DNA of 34,835 nucleotides from Opitutaceae bacterium (GTDB taxonomy: Bacteria; Verrucomicrobiota; Verrucomicrobiia; Opitutales; Opitutaceae). The DNA lies in the NCBI GenBank assembly GCA_028280955.1, contig JANQKU010000164.1, forward strand, positions 1 to 34,835, given 5' to 3'. The translations under genes were made by a program, and so were the position numbers. Under the pieces are notes generated by a model that did not search any database, was not told the DNA's origin, and worked only from the letters and a program-made list of their open reading frames with translations. Positions 25,502 to 34,835 of the stretch are shown here, piece by piece; positions within the stretch are counted from its first letter, which is position 1; each line of letters begins with the position of its first letter.

Positions 25502-27577
25502 TTATTCGATCCGTAAAACAGGCCATTTCGTTAAGATATTTCCAGCGGAACCTCTTCCCTTCACAGCGATAGAGGCAAATTCAAAATCAAATTTTTTAAT
25601 CCGGGCTTTCGAACGTCCTGACAATTTAACAGTCACCTTAGGCGCTTCGTCCTCTGTTCCTTTACTAAAGTAATAAACCTTAGAACCTTCCGCCCCCTTG
25701 GTCAGTTCATAAACTTTATCGCGGGTAATACCACTGACTTTGAAACGTTTGGCCAGCGTTCGACCACTGCCGCCATCCTTATACGCCATGCTGTAAACAG
25801 CAGGATCATCCTTTTTGAAAACAGCTACATGAAGAATCTCTTTCCCCATAAAAACCTTATCGGCGACCTTGGAAACCTTCATAGTTCCATCTCCCATAAA
25901 ACAGATTACTTCATCTATGGCCGAACAATCTTCGACAAACTCATCTTTCTTCAGTCCGAGACCGATAAATCCCTCTTCTCGATTCACATAAAGTTTTTCA
26001 TTCACCAGGACAACATCCGCAGCTGAAACGGTTTCAATTTCTTCATTAACCGTTCGCCTCTCACGGCCTGCGCCAAATTTCTCTTTCAGTTTCTTGAACC
26101 AGGCAATCGCATATCGGGTTAACTGTTTGAGATGCTTTTTCACCTCTGCCATTTCCTCCTCTATCCGACGAATCGCTTCATCCGCTTTGAATCGATTATA
26201 ACGGGAAATCCGCTTAATTCTAATCTCCGTCAGCCTGACAATATCGTCATCCGAAACCTCACGACGCAAGAGATGTAAAAAGGGTTTCAATCCTTTTCGA
26301 ATTTCGGCCAAAACACTTTCCCATGTCTCGGACTTTTCAATACGGCGGTAAATGCGTTCTTCGATAAAAATACGCTCGAGAGAATCTGCATGCCATCTGT
26401 CTTCCAACTCTCCCAGGCGAATTTCCAACTCCTGCCGAAGTAAATCGACTGTCCGATCTGTGCTACGTTTTAAAATATCACTGACCCCAACAAAAACAGG
26501 CAGCTCATTTTCAATAATGCAGGCCGCCGGAGAGAGTGTCACCTGACAATCGGTAAAGACAAAGAGTTGATCAATTGCTTTAGAAGTATCTGTTCCGGAG
26601 GGTAAATGCACCAGAATTTCAACCTCTCCAGCTGTATTATCATCGATATGCTTTACCTTAATCTTTCCCTTATTCGAAGCCGCAACAATCGAATCGATTA
26701 AAGATGTCGTCGTCACACCGAACGGGAGTTCACGGATCACCAGAACGTATTTCGACAGTTGTTCTATCTTGGCCCGAACGCGAATCTTACCTCCTCTCTG
26801 GCCAGCGTTGTAAGCAGAAAAATCCGCAGTGCCGCCCGAAGAGAAATCCGGATACAAAGTAAACGGTTTTTTCCGCAAATAGGAAATAGACGCATCTAAA
26901 AGTTCATTAAAATTATGGGGTAATACTTTGGTGGAAAGCCCCACACCGATTCCCTCAACTCCGTCCGATAAAAGCAGGGGAAACTTAACCGGAAGTGTAA
27001 CCGGCTCTTTCTTCCGCCCATCATAAGAAGCCTGCCAAACCGTTGTCTTTGGATTAAAGAGAACCTCCCGGGCAAAAGGCGACAACCTGGCTTCAATATA
27101 TCGTGATGCCGCAGCCGCATCTCCGGTCATGGCGTTGCCGAAGTTCCCCTGCGTTTCAATCAGAAGGCCTTTCTGACCGAGAGCAATTAAAGCAGCTGCG
27201 ATAGAGGCATCTCCATGAGGATGCAGGGCCATACACTGTCCCACAATGTTTGCCACTTTGTGAAAACGCCCATCGTCCATCTCATACATTGTCTGCAAAA
27301 TACGACGTTGCACCGGCTTAAGCCCGTCATCCAGATACGGAATGGCACGATCCAGAATGACATAACTGGCATATTGAAGATACCAATCACGATAATGTTC
27401 CGCCAAGGGCGCCCTACCATCATTTGCTTTCGTCACTACCTTATCTTCGACCACCTCGACAGACTTCACCTTTTTAGCGGCCACTTTCTTTTTTCTTTTT
27501 GACGGCACGGCCTTACCCTCTTCCGGCATATCAAAATCAAAAGCCCCTTGATTTGAGTCTTTCCTTCGCCTGCTCAT
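25502..27577 (-). CDS. parC: DNA topoisomerase IV subunit A
   Basis: A 691-residue type IIA topoisomerase breakage-reunion subunit. After a basic leader (about 1-50) comes the winged-helix domain with the catalytic Y160 and R159 in [15 protein letters not shown], then the tower and coiled-coil regions (about 380-480) and a C-terminal beta-propeller-like domain of about 150 residues, shorter than in GyrA. It lacks the GyrA box, which together with the close match to Bacteroidetes ParC favours topoisomerase IV over gyrase. The quinolone pocket reads [11 protein letters not shown] (119-129): A124 and A128 replace the usual Ser and acidic residue. The gene starts 4 bp inside the end of parE (ATGA), so the two are translationally coupled. 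Confidence 0.9.
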   Translation of the reverse strand: MSRRRKDSNQGAFDFDMPEEGKAVPSKRKKKVAAKKVKSVEVVEDKVVTKANDGRAPLAEHYRDWYLQYASYVILDRAIPYLDDGLKPVQRRILQTMYEMDDGRFHKVANIVGQCMALHPHGDASIAAALIALGQKGLLIETQGNFGNAMTGDAAAASRYIEARLSPFAREVLFNPKTTVWQASYDGRKKEPVTLPVKFPLLLSDGVEGIGVGLSTKVLPHNFNELLDASISYLRKKPFTLYPDFSSGGTADFSAYNAGQRGGKIRVRAKIEQLSKYVLVIRELPFGVTTTSLIDSIVAASNKGKIKVKHIDDNTAGEVEILVHLPSGTDTSKAIDQLFVFTDCQVTLSPAACIIENELPVFVGVSDILKRSTDRTVDLLRQELEIRLGELEDRWHADSLERIFIEERIYRRIEKSETWESVLAEIRKGLKPFLHLLRREVSDDDIVRLTEIRIKRISRYNRFKADEAIRRIEEEMAEVKKHLKQLTRYAIAWFKKLKEKFGAGRERRTVNEEIETVSAADVVLVNEKLYVNREEGFIGLGLKKDEFVEDCSAIDEVICFMGDGTMKVSKVADKVFMGKEILHVAVFKKDDPAVYSMAYKDGGSGRTLAKRFKVSGITRDKVYELTKGAEGSKVYYFSKGTEDEAPKVTVKLSGRSKARIKKFDFEFASIAVKGRGSAGNILTKWPVLRIE

Positions 27578-29412
27578 GCGTTGACCAGATCCTTTTCTAC
27601 CACAAGGTTATCGATGATAAACTTTTGACGGTCGGGAGTGTTTTTCCCCATATAAAAAGATAATAAATTATCAATGTCATGAAGATGGGATAAGGTAACC
27701 GTCTCCAAGCGGATATCTTTTCCGATAAAATCCTTAAATTCATGAGAAGAAATCTCTCCCAACCCCTTAAATCGGGTCATTTCCGGATTTTGCCCCAGCT
27801 CACTTAAGGCCTGATCTTTTTCTTCTTCGGAATAACAATAGATCGTCTTTTTCTTGTTGCGAACACGAAAAAGAGGCGTCTCCAGAATATGGAGATGTTC
27901 GTTGCGGATAAGATCCGGAAAAAATTGAAGAAAGAACGACAAAAGTAATAATCGGATGTGCATCCCATCCACATCCGCATCTGTTGCGATAATCACTTTG
28001 TTATAGCGCAGCCCGTCCAGACCATCTTCAATATTAAGAGCGGCCTGTAATAAATTAAACTCCTCATTTTCATAACAGACCCGTTTGGTTAAACCGTAGG
28101 TGTTGAGTGGTTTCCCTTTCAAAGCAAAAACAGCTTGCGTCTCCACTTCTCTACAGGAGGTCAATGATCCCGCCGCCGAATCACCTTCCACAATGAAAAT
28201 AGAGGAAGCTTCTGCCTTTTTATCTTTCGTATTCAAATGAACGCGACAATCTCTCAGTTTTCGGTTATGTAAATTCGCTTTTTTCGCCCGATCCCGTGCC
28301 AGGCTTTTAATACCGGCGAGTTCCTTACGTTCACGTTCAGATTGCTGAATCTTTTTAAGCAAAGAATCCGCTACCTCCTGGTTTCGATGCAGATAATTAT
28401 CCAACTCTTTTTTCAAAAAGCTGACCACAAAATTGCGCACGGTCATCCCTTTCGGGCTTATCTCGGTGGAACCCAGCTTCACCTTCGTTTGAGATTCAAA
28501 AACCGGCTCCTGCACTCTGATGGAAATCGCAGCGACAATGGATGCCCGGATATCAGCAGCCTCAAACTCTTTTTTATAGAAGTCCCTTATAGTCCTTACG
28601 ATTCCCTCTCGAAAAGCTGCCAGATGAGTTCCTCCCTGTGTCGTGTGCTGCCCATTGACAAACGAGGCGATATCTTCTCCGTAATGATTCCCATGTGAAA
28701 AGGCTATTTCGATATCATCCCCATTTAAATGGACGATAGGATAGAGAAGTTCACCGGTCAAATTCCGTTCCAGATAATCAAAAAGCCCTTTCTCTGATTT
28801 ATAGGTTTTTCCGTTGAACACCATGGACAATCCGGAATTCAAACAAGCGTAATTCCAGAGCATTTCTTCAACGTACTCTAAATTGAATTTAAATTTCCCG
28901 AAAAGCTCGTTGTCCGGAATAAAGGTAATGGCTGTTCCATCACGGTCAGGAGAAGCCGCCACCCGATGTTCCTTGGTCAATTTCCCCTGGGCAAATTCCG
29001 CAGCCTTACATTTTCCTTCTCGAACTGATTCAACCAGAAAATAAGAAGACAATGCATTGACCGCCTTAGTCCCGACTCCATTTAACCCAACGGACTTTTG
29101 AAACGTTTCAGAGTCATACTTCGCGCCTGTGTTTATTTTGGAAACACAATCAACCACCTTTCCCAGAGGAATACCCCGCCCGTAATCACGGACCGTGATA
29201 CTGCTGTCATTCAGGGTGATCTCAATTTTTTTACCACACCCCATGGCAAATTCATCGATAGAATTATCAATAACCTCTTTTAAAAGGACGTAGATGCCGT
29301 CATCGGGGCTGCTTCCATCTCCCAGTTTTCCCACATACATTCCCGGCCTTAGCCGAATATGCTCATATGATTCAAGGGTTCGAATACTCTTTTCGGTATA
29401 CGATTGGGCCAT
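27574..29412 (-). CDS. parE: DNA topoisomerase IV subunit B
   Basis: A 612-residue ATPase subunit. The GHKL site includes [14 protein letters not shown] (E46, N50), DYGRGIP (77-82) and [13 protein letters not shown] (109-121). The TOPRIM domain is VEGDSAAGS with E409 and D411, and [10 protein letters not shown] with D478, D480 and D482, metal-binding in this family. The conserved [13 protein letters not shown] (429-441) resembles the ParE PLRGK region. There is no GyrB-type insert. It opens a two-gene operon with parC, and lies downstream of pfp with a 189-bp gap holding nested hairpins. ATP hydrolysis drives strand passage, chiefly decatenation. Confidence 0.93.
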   Translation of the reverse strand: MAQSYTEKSIRTLESYEHIRLRPGMYVGKLGDGSSPDDGIYVLLKEVIDNSIDEFAMGCGKKIEITLNDSSITVRDYGRGIPLGKVVDCVSKINTGAKYDSETFQKSVGLNGVGTKAVNALSSYFLVESVREGKCKAAEFAQGKLTKEHRVAASPDRDGTAITFIPDNELFGKFKFNLEYVEEMLWNYACLNSGLSMVFNGKTYKSEKGLFDYLERNLTGELLYPIVHLNGDDIEIAFSHGNHYGEDIASFVNGQHTTQGGTHLAAFREGIVRTIRDFYKKEFEAADIRASIVAAISIRVQEPVFESQTKVKLGSTEISPKGMTVRNFVVSFLKKELDNYLHRNQEVADSLLKKIQQSERERKELAGIKSLARDRAKKANLHNRKLRDCRVHLNTKDKKAEASSIFIVEGDSAAGSLTSCREVETQAVFALKGKPLNTYGLTKRVCYENEEFNLLQAALNIEDGLDGLRYNKVIIATDADVDGMHIRLLLLSFFLQFFPDLIRNEHLHILETPLFRVRNKKKTIYCYSEEEKDQALSELGQNPEMTRFKGLGEISSHEFKDFIGKDIRLETVTLSHLHDIDNLLSFYMGKNTPDRQKFIIDNLVVEKDLVNA

Positions 29413-29491
29413 TATTTACTGGATAGGATAAAAAGTTCTCTGAAAAGGAATAAATAGCATCTGTTTGACACCAAGTTAAGTAAAATCCAAA

Positions 29492-29566
29492 GCGGTTTAT
29501 CGAGTGAAGAAACCGCAAACCTCCTTCCCCATGCAGAAGGAGGTTCACTTAAAAAAGAAGCGGTTT
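29492..29566 (-). promoter_or_regulatory. Nested, mutually exclusive hairpins between pfp and parE
   Basis: On the minus strand the order is AAACCGC (29560-29566), a perfect 10-bp hairpin with halves AACCTCCTTC and GAAGGAGGTT (29518-29545), GCGGTTT (29510-29516) and AAACCGC (29492-29498). The middle GCGGTTT can pair with either AAACCGC but not both. The second pairing is followed by TTTGGATTTTA, resembling a terminator. This could be the pfp terminator or an attenuator for parE-parC. Confidence 0.55.
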
Positions 29567-29601
29567 GGACGAGATTGATAACCGGCAAACCAGCCTGCAT
29601 A

Positions 29602-30858
29602 TTAACCCTCGTAAGCAGCCAGCAGACGATCAACCCGAAGTTTTCTCAATCGGGCTAATTCCGGAAGACCTCGTTCATGAGGAATCTCAACCTCGCCTTG
29701 AATGAGCGGTTGGGCGTACTTCACATATTGGAAGTTCATACTCACACCATCTTCATTAATCCAGTCGAGAGGCAGCTTCTTCACCCCGTTGGCAATATCT
29801 GAAAGAGGCGCCAGACCTGTTTCAAATGTATACGCATCAGATTCACCACGAAGGATTGTGATCATTTTGTCGGTCACACCCTCAACAGCTACCTTGACGG
29901 CCGCCTGACCTGCTGAAAACGCTTCTTCCGCATCTGTCGCGGACATACAATGTGAAGCTGCGCGCTGTGCGATGCCCAAACGGGCTGAACGTGCTTTGAC
30001 GCCAACCTTGGATTCAACCAAACCTTTTAAATAATCACCGATACCCCCCAGTTGAGCATGCCCGAAAGCATCCGTCTGGGAAGAAGCAGTCGCCACATAG
30101 TTGCCATCCGCATCCACCAGGCCCTCTCCCACAACGATCATACAATATTTCTCTTTCTTGAGCACCCGCTGCACATCTTCGACAAATTTTTCTGTCGAGA
30201 AAGCAACCTCAGGAAGGTAGATTAAATGAGGAGGGTCACTTGGAAATTCACGCCGTTTGGCCAAGGAAGCTCCCGCCGCAATCCAGCCAGCGCTACGGCC
30301 CATTACTTCCACAATCGAGACTAGATCATGCTGTCCCATCGACTCATTATCACAGGCAACTTCACGAATTGTCGTGGCGACATATTTGATTACGCTACCG
30401 TAGCCCGGGCAGTGATCCGTCACAGGAAGATCGTTATCGATCGTTTTGGGGATTCCGATCACTCTCAGTTCATAACCCTGTTCCTGGGCTAATTTTGAGA
30501 TCTTGTCGGCCGTATCCTGGGAATCATTCCCACCCGCATAAAAGAAATAACGGATATTGTGCGCCTTAAAGACTTCCAGCACTCGCTCATACTCCTGCTG
30601 TTTTTTCAGCTTGTGCCGACAAGTTCCTAGGGCAGACCCCGGAGTATATTCGAGCGCACGAATGGTCTGTTGAGACTCTTCGGCCAGGTCGATCAGATCC
30701 TCATTGAGGATTCCCAAGACTCCGTTCAGACATCCGTAGATTTCCTCAATGCACTCATGATTAAGGGCTTCTGTAATGGCACCGGCGATGCTCGCATTTA
30801 TAACCGCAGTCGGGCCTCCCGACTGACCGATCAAACAATTTCCTTCTAGTTCTGCCAT
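29602..30858 (-). CDS. pfp: Diphosphate-dependent phosphofructokinase
   Basis: A 418-residue phosphofructokinase-fold enzyme that phosphorylates fructose-6-phosphate. The active site PKTIDNDLP (137-145) carries K138 where ATP-dependent E. coli PfkA has Gly, and D112 in AGGNDSQDT stands where PfkA has Gly104; both mark use of pyrophosphate. D141 is the catalytic base. [13 protein letters not shown] (11-23) and [15 protein letters not shown] (the fructose-6-phosphate block) are also present. Using PPi makes the step reversible, so it can serve glycolysis and gluconeogenesis. It diverges from the GlyRS gene. The two start codons are about 223 bp apart, and the promoter of each lies in that gap. 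Confidence 0.92.
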   Translation of the reverse strand: MAELEGNCLIGQSGGPTAVINASIAGAITEALNHECIEEIYGCLNGVLGILNEDLIDLAEESQQTIRALEYTPGSALGTCRHKLKKQQEYERVLEVFKAHNIRYFFYAGGNDSQDTADKISKLAQEQGYELRVIGIPKTIDNDLPVTDHCPGYGSVIKYVATTIREVACDNESMGQHDLVSIVEVMGRSAGWIAAGASLAKRREFPSDPPHLIYLPEVAFSTEKFVEDVQRVLKKEKYCMIVVGEGLVDADGNYVATASSQTDAFGHAQLGGIGDYLKGLVESKVGVKARSARLGIAQRAASHCMSATDAEEAFSAGQAAVKVAVEGVTDKMITILRGESDAYTFETGLAPLSDIANGVKKLPLDWINEDGVSMNFQYVKYAQPLIQGEVEIPHERGLPELARLRKLRVDRLLAAYEG

Positions 30859-31081
30859 GATAAAAAATTCCGTTGGTTGTATTTTTTCGAAAGGAAAGAA
30901 AAACTCGAAGCGATTTCGGTTGGCAAATCAATTCTCCGGGACAAGGCAAAGATCACTCTTTTTAAGGAATTTTTCTAAGCCGTCTTGTAAGAAACACCTA
31001 TACCGAAAGCCACCTCATTCGATCTTTTGGAAAATCCAGGGATTGACCCAACCCCTCAAGTTCGACAGAGCTATCCATCTT

Positions 31082-32590
31082 ATGGCCAAGGCATCCCAGT
31101 CTCAAAATACCATGGAAACAATCGTCGCTCTCTGTAAGCGTCGCGGGTTCATCTTTCCCTCCTCTGAAATTTACGGGGGATATAACGGTTTTTTTGATTA
31201 CGGCCCTCTTGGTTCCGAAGTAAAAAAGAACATTAAAGATGCCTGGTGGAAAGACATGGTTCAACGCCGTGATGATATTGTCGGACTCGATTCCACTATT
31301 ATCATGCATCCCGACATCTGGAAAGCTTCGGGACATATTGACGGTTTCTCGGATCCCATGGTGGATTGCAAAGTTTCCAAACTACGTTACCGGGCTGACC
31401 AGCTCTTCTTTGCCCCGGTCATTGTAGCCGGCGAAACCATTGGTTATGTCTCCGTTCTCGAAGATAAGGGCATGCAAGCCGATGCCGAAAAACAGGCTGA
31501 GAAACTGAAACGTAAACTTTCCAAACAGGGAGAACTCGCGCCGATCGAGCTCAAAGATTACACTCAGGCCAAACCGGAAGAATACCCTCTCATCCCCTCT
31601 CCCGAAACCGGCGAACCTGGCTCACTCACTCCACCTCGTGACTTCAACCTCATGTTTGAAACCCACGTCGGTGCGCTGCGCGACGAAACTTCCGTCGCCT
31701 ATCTTCGGCCGGAAACTGCTCAGGGTATTTTCCAGAACTACAAAAATATCGTCGATACCGGAAGAGTCAAAATTCCCTTTGGCATCGCACAAATTGGCAA
31801 AGCCTTCCGCAACGAGATTACTCCCCGTAATTTTATCTTCCGCACCCGAGAGTTCGAACAGATGGAAATGGAGTACTTCATCGCACCCGATGATGATCAG
31901 TGGCAATCCGTACACCAGGAATGGATCGAATGGTGCCAAAATTGGCTTAAAAGCATCGGCCTGCCGGAAGAGCTCATGGGGATAGATGTCCATCCACAGG
32001 AAAAACTGGCTCACTATTCCAGAGCCTGTACCGACATTACCTTTCAATTTCCTTTCGGAGAACAAGAACTCTGGGGTATTGCCGCTCGGGGAAATTTCGA
32101 TCTGACCCAACACCAGGAACATAGCGGCAAATCGATGGAAATCTTCGATGAAGCACGTAAGGAAAAATACATTCCTCATGTGATCGAACCTGCTCTCGGT
32201 GTCGACCGCACCTTCCTCGCCCTGATTAGCGCAGCCTATCACGAAGAAGACGTTGAGGGTGAAACCCGAACCGTGCTGAAATTTCATCCACGAATTGCCC
32301 CTTACAAAGTTGCGGTCCTTCCCTTGGTAAAAAACAAGCCTGAACTGGTTGAGAAAGCACAAGTGCTCTATCAAAAACTGCAACGGCGCTATAATGTCTT
32401 CTGGGATGTTTCCGGCGCTATTGGACGACGTTATCGACGCCAGGATGAAATCGGAACACCCTGGTGCGTTACCATCGATTTTGATTCTCTCGAGGACGAT
32501 ACCTTCACCCTCCGCGATCGGGATACTATGGAACAAAAACGAATCAAAGAAGCGGAGCTTTTTGCTCTCCTCGATCAACAGATTGACTGA
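31082..32590 (+). CDS. glyS: Glycyl-tRNA synthetase (alpha2 type)
   Basis: A 502-residue class II synthetase of the dimeric eukaryote/Gram-positive type. Motif 2 is [20 protein letters not shown] (241-260) and motif 3 is [14 protein letters not shown] (368-381). [20 protein letters not shown] is a strong family block, and the anticodon-binding domain is at about 405-500. The ATG at 31082 gives the standard N-terminus ([20 protein letters not shown]); the frame remains open for 75 codons upstream, but that part lies in the divergent promoter region and has no family match. It attaches glycine to tRNA-Gly. No T-box leader is recognised. Confidence 0.95.
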   Translation: MAKASQSQNTMETIVALCKRRGFIFPSSEIYGGYNGFFDYGPLGSEVKKNIKDAWWKDMVQRRDDIVGLDSTIIMHPDIWKASGHIDGFSDPMVDCKVSKLRYRADQLFFAPVIVAGETIGYVSVLEDKGMQADAEKQAEKLKRKLSKQGELAPIELKDYTQAKPEEYPLIPSPETGEPGSLTPPRDFNLMFETHVGALRDETSVAYLRPETAQGIFQNYKNIVDTGRVKIPFGIAQIGKAFRNEITPRNFIFRTREFEQMEMEYFIAPDDDQWQSVHQEWIEWCQNWLKSIGLPEELMGIDVHPQEKLAHYSRACTDITFQFPFGEQELWGIAARGNFDLTQHQEHSGKSMEIFDEARKEKYIPHVIEPALGVDRTFLALISAAYHEEDVEGETRTVLKFHPRIAPYKVAVLPLVKNKPELVEKAQVLYQKLQRRYNVFWDVSGAIGRRYRRQDEIGTPWCVTIDFDSLEDDTFTLRDRDTMEQKRIKEAELFALLDQQID

Positions 32591-32662
32591 TCTTCCGATA
32601 TCCGTAAAAACCGAAAAATCGAGCGTTCGTTTTGCCTCAAACAAGTGATCAGGAACCTCGAA

Positions 32663-33160
32663 TCACTTCTCGTCCGAGAGCGCGTCGAGATCCAGGGATT
32701 CGGGCTTCAGCCTAGTCGCTATTCGTAAGATTTCGAGATAGGCTTCTGGAGTGATTTCGAAGTAGCTGTGACGCCAGAGTTCACGCTCCGCAATGGGGTC
32801 GTAAAGGATAACGGTGGGGAAATTCTCGACCGAGAAACGAGCTTTCAACCGGTTGTTCTGACGCTGCGTTCGAGCCGGGAGTTGACGTCGCTGGGGAAAA
32901 TCAAGTTGGACGGGAATGACGAGGTAGCCAAAACTTTTGGTGAAGACGTCAGTCTCGAACAGTTCGCGATCCAGCTTCTTACACCAAAGGCACCAATCAG
33001 AACCGGTAAAAGATATGAGGAGTGGTTTCGAGGATGCTTTGGCCTTGTCGAAAGCTCTATCATAATCGACTAGCCAATACGAATCAGCCGGAGCCGCCTT
33101 CGCGGCCACGGCGATTATTAGCATTATCTTGGCATACCATAGTGCTCGAATAAGTCTCAT
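32663..33160 (-). CDS. Exported thioredoxin-fold protein
   Basis: A 165-residue protein with an N-terminal signal or anchor segment (about 10-24). A thioredoxin-like domain follows, with the redox pair C57 and C60 (SDWCLWCKKL) and the cis-Pro in FSVENFPTVILYDP. The family resembles thioredoxin_7/DUF255-type exported thiol proteins. It probably acts on periplasmic disulfides. The CLWC dipeptide between the cysteines differs from both thioredoxin (GP) and DsbA (PH), so direction of reaction is not clear. It lies 51 bp downstream of the TonB-dependent receptor on the same strand, so the two may be co-transcribed. Confidence 0.82.
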   Translation of the reverse strand: MRLIRALWYAKIMLIIAVAAKAAPADSYWLVDYDRAFDKAKASSKPLLISFTGSDWCLWCKKLDRELFETDVFTKSFGYLVIPVQLDFPQRRQLPARTQRQNNRLKARFSVENFPTVILYDPIAERELWRHSYFEITPEAYLEILRIATRLKPESLDLDALSDEK

Positions 33161-33211
33161 AGTTTAAATCCCTTGAATCAAAGAGATTTCATGTAATTGC
33201 AATTTTTGCTG

Positions 33212-34835
33212 CTACCAGTTGACTCCAGTGCGGATGACGAAGCTGCGTGGGAATCGAGGACCGTAGAAATAGGTGGTGTCGCGGTCGGGGCCGGTAGTGA
33301 TATCAGGCTGACGCTCGTCGAAAAGGTTCTTCACGCCTACCATGAGATCGATGTGTCGTTCTTTACCTCCTATATTAAGGTGGACGTGCTTGGTCGCAGT
33401 AATGTCGAAGACATAAAAGGACTGGGTAGAATGGTTGAGCGTACCCGCAGCTTCACGAGCAGCGATCATAGGTCCGGTGTAAACGAGTCCGAAGAAGAGA
33501 TCGACAAAATCGTCGTTTTCGTACTTGAGTTGAGCGACACCGGTCCACCTAGGAGTTTCGAGGTAGCGGTCTTCAAAGATACCCGATAGGACTTCCTGGG
33601 CCTCGTCAAAACGGGCGTCGACGTGCGTGACGCCAGCCTCACCGCTCCAGCGTTCGGAGAACTGGTAAGCAACGTTGAACTCGAAACCTTGCACTGTGGA
33701 GCCACCGGCGTTGATACGCTCCTTGTAAGCGTTGCCTTGGGCGTCGGTAAAGACAATGTCGGGTACGTTGAAGGTATCGCGAATGTCAGTGCGGTAGACT
33801 TCACCATCAATTTGCAGGCGATTGCCGTCGCTGGCTGGAGTCCAGACGAATCCAGCGGAATAGGAGGTCGAGCTTTCCTCGATCAAGTCAGCAGTATTAC
33901 GGGTCCGGGTGGGGTCGTCGAGAATTTCAATATGCAGATCTTCGTCGAAGATTTCTGGAGCACGGAAACCAGTTGCGATGGAGGCTCGCCAAGTCCAAGC
34001 ATTGCTGGCCGTTTGGCGCAAAGCGATACGGGGCGAAAGAACCCACTCGTCTAGCTTGGAATGCTTGTCCGCACGCAGTCCAGTGATAAGCGTGGTGTTG
34101 GGGTTCGGATTCCATTCGTCTTGAAGGTAGAGTCCAAAATTAGTGAAGTCACCGATGGCGATCGGATCTTGGCCGCTGAAGTCAGCGAGAGTGCCGTCAC
34201 TTTTGAGGGGATCACTTCGCTCGTTCTGCTTCTCGTCAAAAACTTCGTCTATCTGATATTGGAACCCCCACGACAGGAAGTGATTGCCGAGATCCTTGAA
34301 AGAGAAAAAGGAGTCGAGGTAATAACGCATGGTATCCGAATAGCCATAAAGGAGCCGAGAGACCTCGAGTGCTTCGTCGTAAACGGTTTGGTCGTAATCA
34401 ATCTGACCCGGTAGAGCCACAGCGCCTACCCCACCATAGTAACTCTCGCGATCAACGTAGGAGACGGAGCCACTGAGACGGTAGCTGATATCGTTGGCAA
34501 ACTCGCTCTCCCAGGTGACTCCGCCGCGATGCCAATTGTGTTCGAGCTGCTCAGTGATTTGGGACTCGTGCGGAAGCAGGTCCAGAGCATTGCCGCCGCG
34601 CCGTTTTTCCCAGCTGTAGGAGTAGTTTAGACTGAGCTTGCCATTTTTGGTCGGATAAAACCAACCGTTGGCTCCGACGGTAGCGAACTCCTTCTTAGTG
34701 ATCTCCGAAAAGCCATCGTCGTTGAGATCCACAGCAGCATTGTCATTGAATTGCGCATACAAAGACAACGCTAAATCGCCTGCACTGCTGGACCAATCGC
34801 GCAACAGAGAAGAACTCCAGAAGGGCTCGCCGTTT
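33212..34835 (-). CDS. TonB-dependent outer-membrane receptor (partial, N-terminus beyond window)
   Basis: The minus strand is open from the window's right edge to a stop at 33212-33214, giving about 540 residues of the C-terminal beta-barrel. The usual plug domain and TonB box would lie beyond 34835. Barrel strands alternate aromatic and polar residues, for example YYLDSFFSFKDLGNHFLSWGFQY, FGLYLQDEWNPNPNTTLITGLR and SYSAGFVWTPAS. The protein ends GPRFPRSFVIRTGVNW, an aromatic outer-membrane signal. An internal TTG at 34804 is not the true start. Such receptors import siderophores, B12 or glycans; the ligand is unknown. It precedes an exported thioredoxin-fold gene. Confidence 0.92.
   Translation of the reverse strand, partial: NGEPFWSSSLLRDWSSSAGDLALSLYAQFNDNAAVDLNDDGFSEITKKEFATVGANGWFYPTKNGKLSLNYSYSWEKRRGGNALDLLPHESQITEQLEHNWHRGGVTWESEFANDISYRLSGSVSYVDRESYYGGVGAVALPGQIDYDQTVYDEALEVSRLLYGYSDTMRYYLDSFFSFKDLGNHFLSWGFQYQIDEVFDEKQNERSDPLKSDGTLADFSGQDPIAIGDFTNFGLYLQDEWNPNPNTTLITGLRADKHSKLDEWVLSPRIALRQTASNAWTWRASIATGFRAPEIFDEDLHIEILDDPTRTRNTADLIEESSTSYSAGFVWTPASDGNRLQIDGEVYRTDIRDTFNVPDIVFTDAQGNAYKERINAGGSTVQGFEFNVAYQFSERWSGEAGVTHVDARFDEAQEVLSGIFEDRYLETPRWTGVAQLKYENDDFVDLFFGLVYTGPMIAAREAAGTLNHSTQSFYVFDITATKHVHLNIGGKERHIDLMVGVKNLFDERQPDITTGPDRDTTYFYGPRFPRSFVIRTGVNW

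Noticed and set aside
30857-31081. 75-codon N-terminal extension of glycyl-tRNA synthetase
   Set aside because: The family begins at the ATG at 31082; the extension covers the space needed for both divergent promoters and its ATG overlaps the pfp start codon.
31622-32644. Minus-strand frame of 340 residues
   Set aside because: Long antisense shadow of the GlyRS gene, caused by codon bias; no family match.
32650-34835. Possible horizontally acquired block at the right edge because it looked richer in G+C
   Set aside because: Sampled lines there give 47-57% G+C compared with about 52% in the neighbouring GlyRS gene, so no real shift.

Overview
The window reads as ordinary chromosomal DNA from a Gram-negative bacterium. 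YidC carries a large periplasmic domain, there is a TonB-dependent receptor, and there is a lipoprotein with TonB-type C-terminal domains. The mix of families fits the Planctomycetes-Verrucomicrobia-Chlamydiae group, most likely Verrucomicrobiota (Opitutae-like). That mix is a pyrophosphate-type phosphofructokinase, an alpha2 glycyl-tRNA synthetase, a Bacteroidetes-like ParE/ParC pair, a class II B12-dependent ribonucleotide reductase, and the rpmH-rnpA-yidD-yidC-yebC order. The taxonomic placement is inference only, since no rRNA is present. Base composition is moderate throughout, and most genes start without a recognisable Shine-Dalgarno sequence.

Layout. 1-1662 (minus): an orphan ParA ATPase followed by a helical protein of unknown function that runs off the left edge. 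1951-5754: a mini release factor, an ABC-F ribosome-associated ATPase, FdhD (formate dehydrogenase maturation) and a YchJ-type SEC-C protein. 5805-7153 (minus): a glyoxalase-I-like protein and a lipoprotein with two TonB_C domains. 7277-10411 (plus): mtnA, a HAD hydrolase, msrB, an 87-residue conserved protein and a DUF3016 protein. 10412-11794: a possible small membrane protein and a secreted TPR protein. 11831-13586 (minus): metX-metW. 13721-17389 (minus): yebC, yidC, yidD, rnpA and rpmH. 17490-18407: purC. 18548-18667: tRNA-Glu with a strong terminator. 18751-20429 (minus): marR and a doxX-pirin operon sharing a near-identical palindromic operator. 20666-24080 (plus): a coiled-coil membrane protein and nrdJ. 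24165-25430 (minus): nnrS. 25502-30858 (minus): parC, parE and pfp. 31082-32590 (plus): glycyl-tRNA synthetase. 32663 to the right edge (minus): a TonB-dependent receptor cut by the window, then an exported thioredoxin-fold protein.

Working together. Translation and membrane insertion are served by rpmH, rnpA, yidD/yidC, ABC-F, the mini release factor, GlyRS and tRNA-Glu. Methionine and sulfur metabolism is served by metX/metW, mtnA and msrB within about 6.5 kb. Chromosome handling is served by ParE/ParC, ParA and NrdJ. Stress responses are suggested by MarR-DoxX-pirin, NnrS, MsrB and the glyoxalase-like protein.

I see no prophage, insertion sequence, CRISPR array, integrase or defence island, and no convincing new multi-gene system. 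The best leads are the MarR operator pair, the ParA-partner gene pair at the left edge, a ParC quinolone pocket lacking both anchor residues, mutually exclusive hairpins between pfp and parE, and the two-TonB_C lipoprotein.
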